Assembly (NCBI GenBank): GCA_016875735.1
Contig: VGOW01000032.1
Coordinates: forward strand, 1 to 41,238
DNA: 41,238 nucleotides
Direction: 5' to 3'
Origin: Chloroflexota bacterium
GTDB taxonomy: Bacteria > Chloroflexota > Anaerolineae > Anaerolineales > VGOW01
Shown: in pieces, positions 22,965 to 31,081 of the stretch
How positions within the stretch are numbered: the first letter of the stretch is position 1
Layout: each line of letters begins with the position of its first letter
Made by a program: the position numbers and the translations under genes
Notes under the pieces: generated by a model
What the model was told of the DNA's origin: nothing
Seen by the model: the letters and a program-made list of their open reading frames with translations, nothing else
Databases searched by the model: none

Positions 22965-23035
22965 CCACGAAGAACACGAAGGAGCACGAAGAATTTAATG
23001 GGAAAACCTTTGTGTGTCTTCGTGTCCTTCGTGGA
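22965..23035. repeat. CACGAAGG-type palindromic repeat downstream of the GxxExxY gene
   Basis: CCACGAAGAACACGAAG (22965-22981) faces CTTCGTGTCCTTCGTGG (23018-23034) with one mismatch. The right arm, extended by one base (23018-23035), is also an exact 18-bp direct repeat of 23435-23452 on the other side of the GxxExxY gene. Confidence 0.75.
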
Positions 23036-23413
23036 CTAAAAAACCAGCCTTTTCCATTCCAGCTTACCGTGGCTGCCAAAGTTGATGAGCACTCCCACGC
23101 GCAAGCCGGTGGCCTTGAGGTAGTTCAACACTTGCGCTTCTTCGCGCCCCGTCAGGCAATCAATGGCTTTCAATTCTGCGACGATTTTTCCATTAAACAC
23201 CATGTCGGCCTCGTAAGCTTTTGCGAGTTCTCTCCCCTTGTAGCAAATCACCAATTTCTTGTGCGATTCAAAGCGGAGACCGCGCCCAACCGACTCGATT
23301 TCCAGTGCCTCGTGATATACGGCCTCCAAAAAACCCGGCCCCAAAGTTTTGTGCACCTCAATTGCCGCTCCAACAATGGCATACACTTCATCTTTGAATA
23401 AGAGGTCGGCCAT
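23036..23413 (-). CDS. GxxExxY protein
   Basis: 125 aa, of the GxxExxY family (PF13366), with the motif in VGAAIEVHKTLGPGFLEAVYHEAL and a PD-(D/E)XK-like central part (VFNGKIVAELKAIDCL). Function is unknown; a nuclease-like fold has been proposed for the family. It sits between hyuA and hyuB, which are normally adjacent, and is flanked directly by 18-bp copies of the CACGAAGG repeat: its TAG stop abuts one copy and its ATG is 21 bases from the other. This looks like an insertion into the hyu operon. Confidence 0.85.
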   Translation of the reverse strand: MADLLFKDEVYAIVGAAIEVHKTLGPGFLEAVYHEALEIESVGRGLRFESHKKLVICYKGRELAKAYEADMVFNGKIVAELKAIDCLTGREEAQVLNYLKATGLRVGVLINFGSHGKLEWKRLVF

Positions 23414-23417
23414 GCGT

Positions 23418-25523
23418 TCACCCCTTTCGTGTTCCTTCGTGTCCTTCGTGGATTCTCAAATCAATCCACAAAAACCCAAACTCATCCACCCGCACTTTCC
23501 CCTCTTCGCCGATGATGACGGTGGACTCGCGCTCTTCGATGATGGCCGGGCCGGAGAACTCTGCGCCGGGGAAAAGTTGGTAGCGATTGTACACGGTAAA
23601 CGGAATGAAATCGCGGGCGAGGCCGGAGAAGGCCGGGCGTTCGCCTTTGATGGCATCCGCCACGCGGCCACTGCGGTGCGGCAGGCGCGGCATTTCCAAC
23701 AAGCGCACGGGTAAACTGGCGCGCACGCGAAAGTTCACAAATTCAATCGGCGCTTCGGGATACGTGCGCCCGTACAAGCGCGTGTACTCCGAGTCAAAGC
23801 GGCGCCGCACTTCGGAGGGAGTCAACGCAGAGAAGTCACCAGAGGGGATGGGCAGGTTCGTCTCCGAGCCTTGCCCGATGAAGCGCGCATCCACCGACCG
23901 CGTGAACGCGACCGTGCCCGTCGCGCCCGCCCGGCGTAGAGTCCGCTCGCCCTCCGCCTCCATCGCGCGGAACAGTTTTTCAATCTCCGCAAAATCCGCT
24001 GAGAGCAACGGCGCTTTGTGACTGCGAATCAAATCGAAGGCGCGCGGCGCGGTGAAGAAACCCAGCGCCGAACCCACGCCGGCGTTGGGCGGCACAATGA
24101 GGCGCGGCGCGCCGAGTTTGCGCGCGAGGCCGTAGGCGTGAACCGGGCCAGCGCCGCCAAACGCGGCCACCGTCACCACGCGCGGGTTGCCGCCGCGCTC
24201 GGCGATGTGCGTCTTGGCGGCGGCGGCCATCGTCTCGTTGATTAAATCGTGGATGCCCCACACCGCTTGCAAATACGATACGCCCAGCGGCCGCGCCGCG
24301 CGCTCCTCCATTCCGCGCTTGGCCGCCTCCACATCCAACTTCATTGTGCCGCCGAGAAAATAATTGGCGTCGAGGTAGCCGAGCAACAAATCCGCGTCGG
24401 TGACGGTTGGCTCTGTGCCGCCGCGCCCGTAACAAATCGGACCCGGCTCCGCGCCCGCGCTGTCCGGCCCCACTTGCAATGTGCCCAAGCGGCTCATGCG
24501 CGCGATGCTCCCACCGCCCGCGCCAATCTCCATCAAATCCACCACCGGCACTTGGATGGTGAGGCCGCTCCCTTTCATGAAGCGTTGCACGCGCCCCACC
24601 TCAAACGTGGGCACCACGCCCGCCACGCCATTTTGAATCAAACACGACTTCGCGGTAGTGCCGCCCATGTCAAAGCAAAACATCTCCGGCAAGTTGAACA
24701 GGCGGCTGAAGTATTCGCCGGCAATGACGGCGGCGGTGGGGCCGGACTCGATGATGCGGACGGGGAACTCGGCGGCGGTTTCGGCAGAAGTGACTCCGCC
24801 GCTGGAGAGCATGATGAACAGCCGCCCATTGAAGCCCAGCCCGGCCAGCCTTTCGCGCAAACGCCGCAGATATTTTTCGGTCAACGGCTTTACGTAGGCG
24901 TTGGTCACGGTGGTGCTGGTGCGTTCGTATTCGCGGATTTGCGGCAGGACTTCGTACGAGATGGAGACGGAGGCCGAGGGCAGGTCTTCGGCGAGGAGTT
25001 TCTTAAGCGCCAATTCGTGCGCGGGATTCTCGAACGAGTTGAGCAGACACACCGCAACAGATTCAACGTTCAGATATTTCAGCGCTTTGATGACTTCGCG
25101 CGCGCCGGCTTCATCCAGCGGAGTCTCCACTTGCCCATCGGCGCGGACGCGCTCGGTCACTTCCAACCGGCGCGCGCGCGGGATGAGCGGCTCCGGCGCT
25201 TGCGCGAAAACATCGTACGGCGCGTACCGCATCTCGCGGCCCAGTTCCAACACATCGCGGAAACCGGCGGTGGTGATGAGGCCCGTGCGCGCGCCTTTAC
25301 GCTCGATGATGGCGTTGATGACCAGCGTGGTGCCGTGAATGATTTCTTCAAGCCGCGCTTCATAGCCGGGCAGTTGCTTGCCCAAGCCGAGGATGCCTTC
25401 CTCCATCGCGTCCGACGGGTCGCGCGGGGTGGTGAGGCATTTGTAGGTGAAGGTCTGGCCGGTGGCGTCGTCGAGCAAAACAAAATCGGTGAATGTGCCG
25501 CCGATGTCAATACCGAGGCGCAT
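23418..25523 (-). CDS. hyuA: Hydantoinase A/oxoprolinase family protein
   Basis: 701 aa. The N-terminal ATP-binding part opens with RLGIDIGGTFTDFVL; MGGTTAK (residues near 285) and GAGGGSIA are the other family blocks of this actin-like ATPase. It couples ATP use to hydrolysis of hydantoins or 5-oxoproline, paired with HyuB. The last ten residues (HEGHEGTRKG) are translated from the CACGAAGGACACGAAGG repeat, so the native end was probably near WIDLR and has been extended. An intervening repeat-flanked gene now separates it from hyuB. Confidence 0.9.
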   Translation of the reverse strand: MRLGIDIGGTFTDFVLLDDATGQTFTYKCLTTPRDPSDAMEEGILGLGKQLPGYEARLEEIIHGTTLVINAIIERKGARTGLITTAGFRDVLELGREMRYAPYDVFAQAPEPLIPRARRLEVTERVRADGQVETPLDEAGAREVIKALKYLNVESVAVCLLNSFENPAHELALKKLLAEDLPSASVSISYEVLPQIREYERTSTTVTNAYVKPLTEKYLRRLRERLAGLGFNGRLFIMLSSGGVTSAETAAEFPVRIIESGPTAAVIAGEYFSRLFNLPEMFCFDMGGTTAKSCLIQNGVAGVVPTFEVGRVQRFMKGSGLTIQVPVVDLMEIGAGGGSIARMSRLGTLQVGPDSAGAEPGPICYGRGGTEPTVTDADLLLGYLDANYFLGGTMKLDVEAAKRGMEERAARPLGVSYLQAVWGIHDLINETMAAAAKTHIAERGGNPRVVTVAAFGGAGPVHAYGLARKLGAPRLIVPPNAGVGSALGFFTAPRAFDLIRSHKAPLLSADFAEIEKLFRAMEAEGERTLRRAGATGTVAFTRSVDARFIGQGSETNLPIPSGDFSALTPSEVRRRFDSEYTRLYGRTYPEAPIEFVNFRVRASLPVRLLEMPRLPHRSGRVADAIKGERPAFSGLARDFIPFTVYNRYQLFPGAEFSGPAIIEERESTVIIGEEGKVRVDEFGFLWIDLRIHEGHEGTRKG
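23435..23452. repeat. 18-bp direct repeat upstream of the GxxExxY gene
   Basis: Identical to 23018-23035 (CTTCGTGTCCTTCGTGGA). It codes for the C-terminal tail of HyuA on the minus strand and brackets the GxxExxY gene with the other copy. Confidence 0.8.
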
Positions 25524-25529
25524 GAAAAC

Positions 25530-25576
25530 TCCAGTGATCAGTTATCAGTGAGTCAGTAATCAGTGAGTGGTAAGTG
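25530..25576. repeat. Intergenic stutter repeat AGTGATCAG/AATCAGTGAG
   Basis: Tandem diverging words AGTGATCAG, TATCAGTGAG, AATCAGTGAG and GGTAAGTGG fill the gap between the CoA transferase gene and hyuA. The AGTGATCAG word recurs inside the CoA transferase coding sequence at 25851-25876. Confidence 0.6.
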
Positions 25577-25577
25577 G

Positions 25578-26792
25578 TTAGATGATTCCGCGCGAGCGGA
25601 GGCCGGAGATTTTCTCGGCGCTGAAGCCCAGCGCGCCGCCGTACACGGCCTCGTTGTGCTCGCCCAGACGCGGCGGAAATTCCAAATCGTCAATCTCGTC
25701 ATCGTTGACCTGCGCGGGCGGCGGCAGAACGATTTCGGTTTGGGTGCGAGGGTCAGTGGCGCGCACAAAATTTTTCTTCAGCATAGGCTCCTCCAACACA
25801 TCCGGCAGGGTGTTCACTTTGGCAATGGGCACGCCGATACCAGCGAGAGCAGTGATCAAGTCATTAGTGATCAGTGAACGAGTGCAAGCGGCGATGCGTT
25901 CGTTGAGTCGGCTCACATCGGCGATGCGGCCGGCGTTGCGCGTGTACAAGTCATCGGCCAATGATTCAAAGCCGGGCAAGCGCGTGAGGGCTTCCCACTG
26001 CCTATCGTTGCCAACGGCGATATAGGCGTAGCCATCGCGCGTGGGGTACACGGCGACGGGCGCGAAGAATTGATGCGTGTTGCCGCGCCGCAGAACCGGC
26101 TCGCCCAGCGCGGTGAGCATGAGCGGGTTGGCCATCCACACGGCGGCGGAGCGGAGCATGGAGATGTCAATGCGTGAACCGACCCTCACCCCTTCCCCTC
26201 TCCCAGTGGGAGAGGGGTTAGGGGTGAGGGCGCGTTGGTATAGCGCCTTCATCACCGCGCCGTAAGCGTGTTCCGCCGCGCCGAGGTCTACCATCGGCAG
26301 GCCGAAGACCAATGGCTCGCCCTCCGGTTCGCCGGTGAGCGCCATCCAGCCGGCGCGCGCTTGCAGAACCGGGTCGTAGGCCGCTTCATCCGAGTCCGGG
26401 CCAAAGCCGGTGATGCCGAGCCAAATCAACTCAGGCCGAATGGCGCGGAGCGTTTCGTAATCAATGCCGAGTTTGGCGTACGATGAGGGGCGATTGTTGG
26501 TGGCGAAAATATCCACCGAGAGATTAGAGATTAGAGAGTGGAGAATGGCGCGGCCTTCGGCTTCGGCCAGATTTAGCGTGATGGCTTCTTTGCCGCAGTT
26601 GTTGGGCAGGAAGTAACTCGCCAGCCCGTCTTCATCGAGGAACTTGCGCCCGACGTAGCGGTTGGGGTCGCCGCGGCCCGGCGGCTCGATGCGAATGACC
26701 CGCGCGCCCTCCCGCGCCAGCCGTTGGGTGAGGAATGGGAGGGTGGTGGCTTGTTCGAGGGAGAGGACGGTGAGGTTAGAGAGTGAAGTCAT
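25578..26792 (-). CDS. Type III CoA transferase (CaiB/BaiF family) carrying repeat-derived segments
   Basis: 404 aa from the ATG at 26792; the frame is open further upstream but that part is intergenic repeat. The N-terminal RIEPPGRGDPNRYVG and NCGKEAITLNL blocks, the probable catalytic Asp in MVDLGAAEHAY, and the GNDRQWEALTR region are CaiB features. It moves CoA between carboxylic acids. An in-frame stretch (LTPNPSPTGRGEGVRV) is encoded by a 48-bp palindrome at 26183-26230, and two other low-complexity repeat words lie within the gene (25845-25880 and 26519-26545). It lies between serA and hyuA; its acid substrate is unknown. The inserts fall in loops, so the enzyme may still be active. Confidence 0.87.
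   Translation of the reverse strand: MTSLSNLTVLSLEQATTLPFLTQRLAREGARVIRIEPPGRGDPNRYVGRKFLDEDGLASYFLPNNCGKEAITLNLAEAEGRAILHSLISNLSVDIFATNNRPSSYAKLGIDYETLRAIRPELIWLGITGFGPDSDEAAYDPVLQARAGWMALTGEPEGEPLVFGLPMVDLGAAEHAYGAVMKALYQRALTPNPSPTGRGEGVRVGSRIDISMLRSAAVWMANPLMLTALGEPVLRRGNTHQFFAPVAVYPTRDGYAYIAVGNDRQWEALTRLPGFESLADDLYTRNAGRIADVSRLNERIAACTRSLITNDLITALAGIGVPIAKVNTLPDVLEEPMLKKNFVRATDPRTQTEIVLPPPAQVNDDEIDDLEFPPRLGEHNEAVYGGALGFSAEKISGLRSRGII
26183..26230. repeat. 48-bp palindromic repeat inside the CoA transferase gene
   Basis: Arms CCCTCACCCC...CCCTCTCCCA and TGGGAGAGGG...GGGGTGAGGG pair over nearly the full length. This CCCTCACCCC...CCTCTCCC element is a familiar intergenic repeat of environmental genomes; here it is read through in frame as NPSPTGRGEG. 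Confidence 0.85.
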
Positions 26793-26794
26793 AA

Positions 26795-26855
26795 TCGAGA
26801 ATAGTAAGTGGTAAATAGTAAGCGTCTTTACCACTTACCACTCACGATTTGCCAC
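26795..26855. repeat. GTAAGTGGTAAA intergenic palindrome
   Basis: GTAAGTGGTAAA (26804-26815) pairs perfectly with TTTACCACTTAC (26827-26838), followed by a further degenerate ACCACTCACGATTTGCCACTTAC stretch in parts. It shares its core with 18627-18658. It lies between serA and the CoA transferase gene. Confidence 0.7.
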
Positions 26856-27803
26856 TTACTCATTGCTCATCACCCGCCAGCGCAGTTCTCTTCCGTTCAG
26901 CGCGGCCAGCACTTCTTCGGCAATCATCAGTCCGGCGCGCGATTGCGCTTCGTGAGTCTGCGCGCCGACGTGCGGCGTGGCGATGACTTTGGGATGGGCG
27001 GCGATGGACCCGGCCGGCGGCGGCTCGGCGGCAAACACATCGAGCGCGGCCCCGGCCACCTGCCCCGAATCCAACGCAACCTTCAACGCTTCCTCGTCCA
27101 CCACGCCCCCGCGCGCCGCGCAGATCAGCCGCGCGCCTTTTTTCATCCTCGCAAATTGCGCTGAGCCGATCATGCTTTTTGTGTCGGCGGTGAGCGGCAG
27201 ATGCAGAGAGATGTAATCGGATTGGGCGATGGCTTCGTCGAAGGAAACGGAATCGGCGCCCCGCGCGCGAATCTGTTCGTCGTTGAGATACGGGTCGTAA
27301 GCGATCACCGTCATCCCCAGCGCTGCCGCGCGTTTGGCCGTCTCCGCGCCGATGCGCCCGAGTCCGAGAAGCCCCAACGTTTTGCCGTTGAGTTCCACGC
27401 CCATGAACGCGCTCTTCTCCCATTTCTCTTGCTTCATCGAAGCGTCGGCGGCGGGGATGAGGCGGGCGAGGGCGAGCATGAGGCCGAGCGTGTGTTCGGC
27501 CACAGATACCGACGCGGCCAGCGGGCTGTTGACGACGATAACGCCCTTGGCAACGGCGGCGGCCACGTCAATGTTGTCCACGCCCACGCCCGCGCGCCCG
27601 ATCACTTTGAGTTTCGATCCGGCGGCGATCACTTTCGCGTTCACTTTAGTGCGCGAGCGCACGACAAGCGCGTCGTACTCCGGCAGAGCGGCCAGCAACT
27701 CGTCGGCGGTGATTTTGGAGTTGACCGTGACTTCACCGCCGGTCTTCAGCAATGCAATACCGTCATCAGAGAGTCCGTCGGAAACCAAAATTTGGTGTGT
27801 CAT
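26856..27803 (-). CDS. serA: D-3-phosphoglycerate dehydrogenase (short form)
   Basis: 315 aa from the ATG at 27803. A D-2-hydroxyacid dehydrogenase with NAD-binding GLGRIG (147-152), active-site R231 in AARGG, E260 and H278 in TPHVG. It oxidises 3-phosphoglycerate to 3-phosphohydroxypyruvate, the first step of serine synthesis. It ends right after the catalytic domain, so the regulatory ACT domain and intervening domain of longer SerA proteins are absent and serine feedback through ACT is not expected. The next upstream gene is serC, which uses its product, supporting the assignment over other hydroxyacid dehydrogenases. Confidence 0.85.
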   Translation of the reverse strand: MTHQILVSDGLSDDGIALLKTGGEVTVNSKITADELLAALPEYDALVVRSRTKVNAKVIAAGSKLKVIGRAGVGVDNIDVAAAVAKGVIVVNSPLAASVSVAEHTLGLMLALARLIPAADASMKQEKWEKSAFMGVELNGKTLGLLGLGRIGAETAKRAAALGMTVIAYDPYLNDEQIRARGADSVSFDEAIAQSDYISLHLPLTADTKSMIGSAQFARMKKGARLICAARGGVVDEEALKVALDSGQVAGAALDVFAAEPPPAGSIAAHPKVIATPHVGAQTHEAQSRAGLMIAEEVLAALNGRELRWRVMSNE

Positions 27804-27805
27804 TA

Positions 27806-27887
27806 TTAACTCGGCAAGTGGCACGTAGCAGGTAGCATGTGGCAAGTAGCCTATGACAACTACTTGCTACTTGCTGCCTGCCACTTG
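27806..27887. repeat. Intergenic stutter palindrome GGCAAGTAGC
   Basis: Repeating words GGCAAGTGGC, GCAGGTAGC and GGCAAGTAGC (27814-27848) face GCTACTTGC, GCCTGCCACTTGC (27864-27890), forming a long hairpin between serA and serC whose right end runs to the serC stop. Confidence 0.65.
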
Positions 27888-28982
27888 CTACCCATTCTTT
27901 CGCTGAAACTCGGCCATGAACTGCGCCAGCGCCTCCACCGACTCGGCCGGGAGCGCGTTGTACGTCGAAGCCCGAAGGCCGCCCACCGAGCGATGCCCCT
28001 TGAGTCCGATCATTCCTTCCTTCTCCGACTCTTTGGCAAACTTCTTTTCCAACTCTTCCGACTGCAAACGGAAGGTGATGTTCATACGCGAGCGGCTGTC
28101 GGCGCGGGCGTGCCCGCGATAGAAGCCGCCGCTGTCGTCGATGGTTTTGTACACCTTCGCCGCTTTCGCCTCGTTGCGTTTGGCGATCTCTTCCACGCCG
28201 CCGAGCGCCTTGAGCCATTTGAGCACCAGCCCCAGCATATAAATGCCGAAGGTGGGCGGCGTGTTGTACAACGATTTGTTTTCGGCCATCTGCTTGTAGT
28301 CGAGCATGATGGGCAGTTTGGCCGGCACGCGCTCCAACAGATCGTTGCGAAGGATCACCAGCGTGACTCCCGACGGGCCGAGATTCTTTTGCGCGCCCGC
28401 GTAGATCAACCCATATTTCTTCACGTCGAACGGGCGGCTGGCAATGTTGGACGACATGTCGCAGAGCAACGGCACGCCGTCGGGCGGAGTCGGCTCGGCC
28501 TCCGCCGGATACTCCACGCCGTGAATCGTTTCGTTAGAGGTGAAGTGCAGATAGGCCGCTTGCGGATCGAGATCGAGCGCGGCCTGCGCCGGAACGTGAT
28601 TGAAGTTGTCTTTCTCGGTGGAGGCCGCCACGCGGATGCGCCCACGCTTCTCGGCTTCTTTGATCGCCGCTTTGCCCCACGCGCCGGTATTGATGTAGTC
28701 GGCGGAGCCATCGGCAGGGATGAGGTTGCGCGGCGCCATCGCAAACTGCAGAGTCGCGCCGCCCTGCAAAAACATCACGCTGTAATTTTCGGGGATGCCC
28801 AACAGCGATCGCAGATCGGCTTCGGCAGTGTTGATAATCTCTTCGAAATGCGCCGAGCGGTGGCTCATCTCCATCACCGACATGCCGCTCTCGCCGTAAT
28901 TCAACATTTCGTCTCGCGCCCGTTCGAGCACGGGCCGGGGCAGCACGGCTGGCCCGGCGTTGAAGTTGTGAACTCGATCCAT
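27888..28982 (-). CDS. serC: Phosphoserine aminotransferase
   Basis: 364 aa, the usual SerC length. Begins HNFNAGPAVLP; the PLP lysine is K199 in AGAQKNLGPSG; FLQGGATLQFAM binds the cofactor phosphate, and the C-terminal GHRSVGGLRASTYNA binds the substrate. It converts 3-phosphohydroxypyruvate and glutamate to phosphoserine and 2-oxoglutarate. A ribosome site AAGGAAATTGAA precedes the ATG. Paired with serA just downstream. Its 2-oxoglutarate product could feed the kor enzyme encoded nearby. Confidence 0.95.
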   Translation of the reverse strand: MDRVHNFNAGPAVLPRPVLERARDEMLNYGESGMSVMEMSHRSAHFEEIINTAEADLRSLLGIPENYSVMFLQGGATLQFAMAPRNLIPADGSADYINTGAWGKAAIKEAEKRGRIRVAASTEKDNFNHVPAQAALDLDPQAAYLHFTSNETIHGVEYPAEAEPTPPDGVPLLCDMSSNIASRPFDVKKYGLIYAGAQKNLGPSGVTLVILRNDLLERVPAKLPIMLDYKQMAENKSLYNTPPTFGIYMLGLVLKWLKALGGVEEIAKRNEAKAAKVYKTIDDSGGFYRGHARADSRSRMNITFRLQSEELEKKFAKESEKEGMIGLKGHRSVGGLRASTYNALPAESVEALAQFMAEFQRKNG

Positions 28983-29004
28983 TTCAATTTCCTTCCATTG
29001 AGTT

Positions 29005-30597
29005 TTATAACCGCACCGGCTCTCGAAACTCCCCGAACACCTGCTTCAGCGTCTTCGTGATCTCGCCCAGCGTGGCATAAGCGCGCACCGCGTCCATCAT
29101 CGCCGGCATCACATTCTGCCCGTTGGCCGCCGCCTCGCGCACCTTTTCCAGCGCCGCCTCCGCCGCCCGCCCGTCGCGGCTGGCGCGAATGGCATTCGTT
29201 CGGCGGATGGCATCCTCGGCCTGCTCCACTTTATATTCGTGCAGCTCCACATCCCTCTGCTCCTCTTCCATGCGATAGCGATTGACGCCGACTTTCGGAA
29301 TCGACCCATCCTGCAACCCCCTCTCGAACTTCAATGCCTGATGCGCCACCTCACGTTGCGCCGCCCCCTCGCTCACCGCCCGAACGATGCCGCCCATCTC
29401 CCCGTCCACCCGATTCATCTCGGCCACGATGCGCTTCTCCATTTCGCTCGTCAGCCATTCCACGTAATACGATCCGCCCAGCGGATCCGCTGTGTCGCAC
29501 AGCCCCATCTCCTCCACCAAAATTTGCATCGTCCGCAGAGAGATGAGCGCCGCCTTTTCGGTGGGGATGGTGTAGGCTTCGTCATACGAACACAGCGCCA
29601 TCGTCTGCGCGCCAGAGAGGGCCGAGATGAGGGCGTAATACGCGCCGCGCACGATGTTGTTCTCCGGCTGTTCGATGGTGAGGCCGCCGCCGCCGCCGCC
29701 GGCGATCATCTTCATCTGCATCGTGCCCGGCTTCTTCGCCCCGAACTCATCGCGCAGAATCTTCGCCCACAGCTTCCGCCCGGCGCGGAACTTCGCCACT
29801 TGCTCCCACAGATTTCCAAAAATATCGAAGTTGAATGAGAGTCGCTCGGCAAAGTCGTCAACGTGGAGGCCGCGCCCAATGGCTTCGCGGATATAAGCGC
29901 GGGCGATGCAATACGCATAGGCGATCTCCTGCACCGGGTTCGCGCCGCTTTCGCGGATGTGATAGCCGCACACGCTCACCGGGTAATACTTGGGCGCATG
30001 GCGCGCGCAGAATTCGACGGTGTCGGTCACCAGCCGGATGCCGTGCTCCACCGGGAACACCCACGCTCCGCGCCCGATGTATTCTTTCAGAATATCGTTC
30101 TGTGCGGTGCCGCGAACTTCGGCCAGCGGCACGCCGTGCTTTTCAGCCACCACAAAATACATGGCCATGATGGGCGCGGCCACCGCGTTGATGGTGAGCG
30201 ACACGCTGATCTTGTCGATCGGGATTCCATCGAAGGCCGTTTCCATATCGGCCAACGTGTCCACCGCCATGCCCACCCGCCCCACTTCGCCTTCGGCTAA
30301 CGGGTCGTCGGAGTCCAGCCCCATTTGCGTCGGCAGATCGAAAGCCACATTGAGCGCGTTCTGCCCGTTGCCGATGAGGAACTTGAATCGCTCGTTGGTT
30401 TCGGCGGGCGTGCCGAACCCGGCATATTGACGCATCGTCCACGGGCGAGCGCGGTACATGAGCGGATGAATGCCGCGCGTGAACGGGTACTCGCCCGGCC
30501 TGCCAACACCCTCGATGTTGCTAATGTCTTGCGGCCCGTACACGGGTTTGATCGGGATGCCCGACTCTAGAATCACGTCGCGAGTTTTTTCCGACAT
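29005..30597 (-). CDS. Methylmalonyl-CoA mutase, large (catalytic) subunit of a split enzyme
   Basis: 530 aa; the start at 30597 is preceded by GAGGTG. It is the substrate-binding TIM barrel alone, without the B12-binding domain, as in archaeal-type split mutases. Specificity residues favour methylmalonyl-CoA over isobutyryl-CoA: Y58 in TMRQYAGF (Phe in isobutyryl-CoA mutase) and R176 in KEYIGRGAW (Gln there); H213 in GYHIRESGA is the cobalamin-side His. It interconverts R-methylmalonyl-CoA and succinyl-CoA in propionate and branched-chain metabolism. The B12-binding subunit is 9 kb upstream at 39753-40157, beyond the kor and por genes. Confidence 0.92.
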   Translation of the reverse strand: MSEKTRDVILESGIPIKPVYGPQDISNIEGVGRPGEYPFTRGIHPLMYRARPWTMRQYAGFGTPAETNERFKFLIGNGQNALNVAFDLPTQMGLDSDDPLAEGEVGRVGMAVDTLADMETAFDGIPIDKISVSLTINAVAAPIMAMYFVVAEKHGVPLAEVRGTAQNDILKEYIGRGAWVFPVEHGIRLVTDTVEFCARHAPKYYPVSVCGYHIRESGANPVQEIAYAYCIARAYIREAIGRGLHVDDFAERLSFNFDIFGNLWEQVAKFRAGRKLWAKILRDEFGAKKPGTMQMKMIAGGGGGGLTIEQPENNIVRGAYYALISALSGAQTMALCSYDEAYTIPTEKAALISLRTMQILVEEMGLCDTADPLGGSYYVEWLTSEMEKRIVAEMNRVDGEMGGIVRAVSEGAAQREVAHQALKFERGLQDGSIPKVGVNRYRMEEEQRDVELHEYKVEQAEDAIRRTNAIRASRDGRAAEAALEKVREAAANGQNVMPAMMDAVRAYATLGEITKTLKQVFGEFREPVRL

Positions 30598-30632
30598 AAT
30601 CACCTCATGCGGCTATGATACAATCCACATCA

Positions 30633-30884
30633 ATGGCTGTCCGTTTCACTCGTCATGCGCGGGAGAAATTCGATATTCTCGCCGAGCATAAGTTTGTGGT
30701 TACGGAAGCGCAAATTATCGACACTGTGAATTCGCCCGACATCGTCGAAACGGATCGGGACCTGTCCATTGCTCAAAAGGGTTTCGACGAGAAACACGTA
30801 CTTCGGGTTGTGTTTCGGGTCGAGAACGACGACAAAGTGATCATTACATTCTATCCCGGCAGAAGGCGGCAGTATGAAAATTAA
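30633..30884 (+). CDS. DUF4258-like protein, putative toxin of a small gene pair
   Basis: 83 aa, plus strand. Basic N-terminus with FTRHAREKFDIL, a central EAQIIDTVNSPDIVE and a C-terminal VLRVVFRVENDDKVIITFYPGRRRQY, the pattern of DUF4258 (BrnT/RelE-like fold) proteins. Overlaps the next gene by 11 bases. Such pairs are often proposed as toxin-antitoxin modules, without proof here. It is divergent from the mutase gene, with a TATGAT box at 30614 as a possible -10. Confidence 0.75.
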   Translation: MAVRFTRHAREKFDILAEHKFVVTEAQIIDTVNSPDIVETDRDLSIAQKGFDEKHVLRVVFRVENDDKVIITFYPGRRRQYEN

Positions 30885-31080
30885 TTACGACCGCGAAGAA
30901 GACATCCTCACCATAGAACTCGATGCGTCGGCTTCCATTGATCACGCCGGGCATGTTGGATCCGTCATCCTTCACCTCAGCCCGGATGATCGTCCGGTGT
31001 TGCTCGAAATACTCCGCGCCAGCGAATTCCTTTCGGGGTTGGTGAAGGCCTCCATGCGTTCGGAAACAATAACGGTTTAA
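30874..31080 (+). CDS. DUF2283 family protein, putative antitoxin partner
   Basis: 68 aa with the DUF2283 opening KINYDREEDILTIEL and a central VGSVILHLSPDDRPVLLEI. The family is regularly found next to DUF4258 proteins. The overlap with the upstream gene implies translational coupling. It is convergent with korC, whose stop is 2 bases away. An antitoxin role is inferred from context only. Confidence 0.78.
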   Translation: MKINYDREEDILTIELDASASIDHAGHVGSVILHLSPDDRPVLLEILRASEFLSGLVKASMRSETITV

Positions 31081-31081
31081 C

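Noticed and set aside
25530-27890. Possible CRISPR-like arrays in the repeated intergenic words
   Set aside because: The units are short, unequal, adjacent rather than spaced, and form palindromes. There are no regular spacers and no cas genes.
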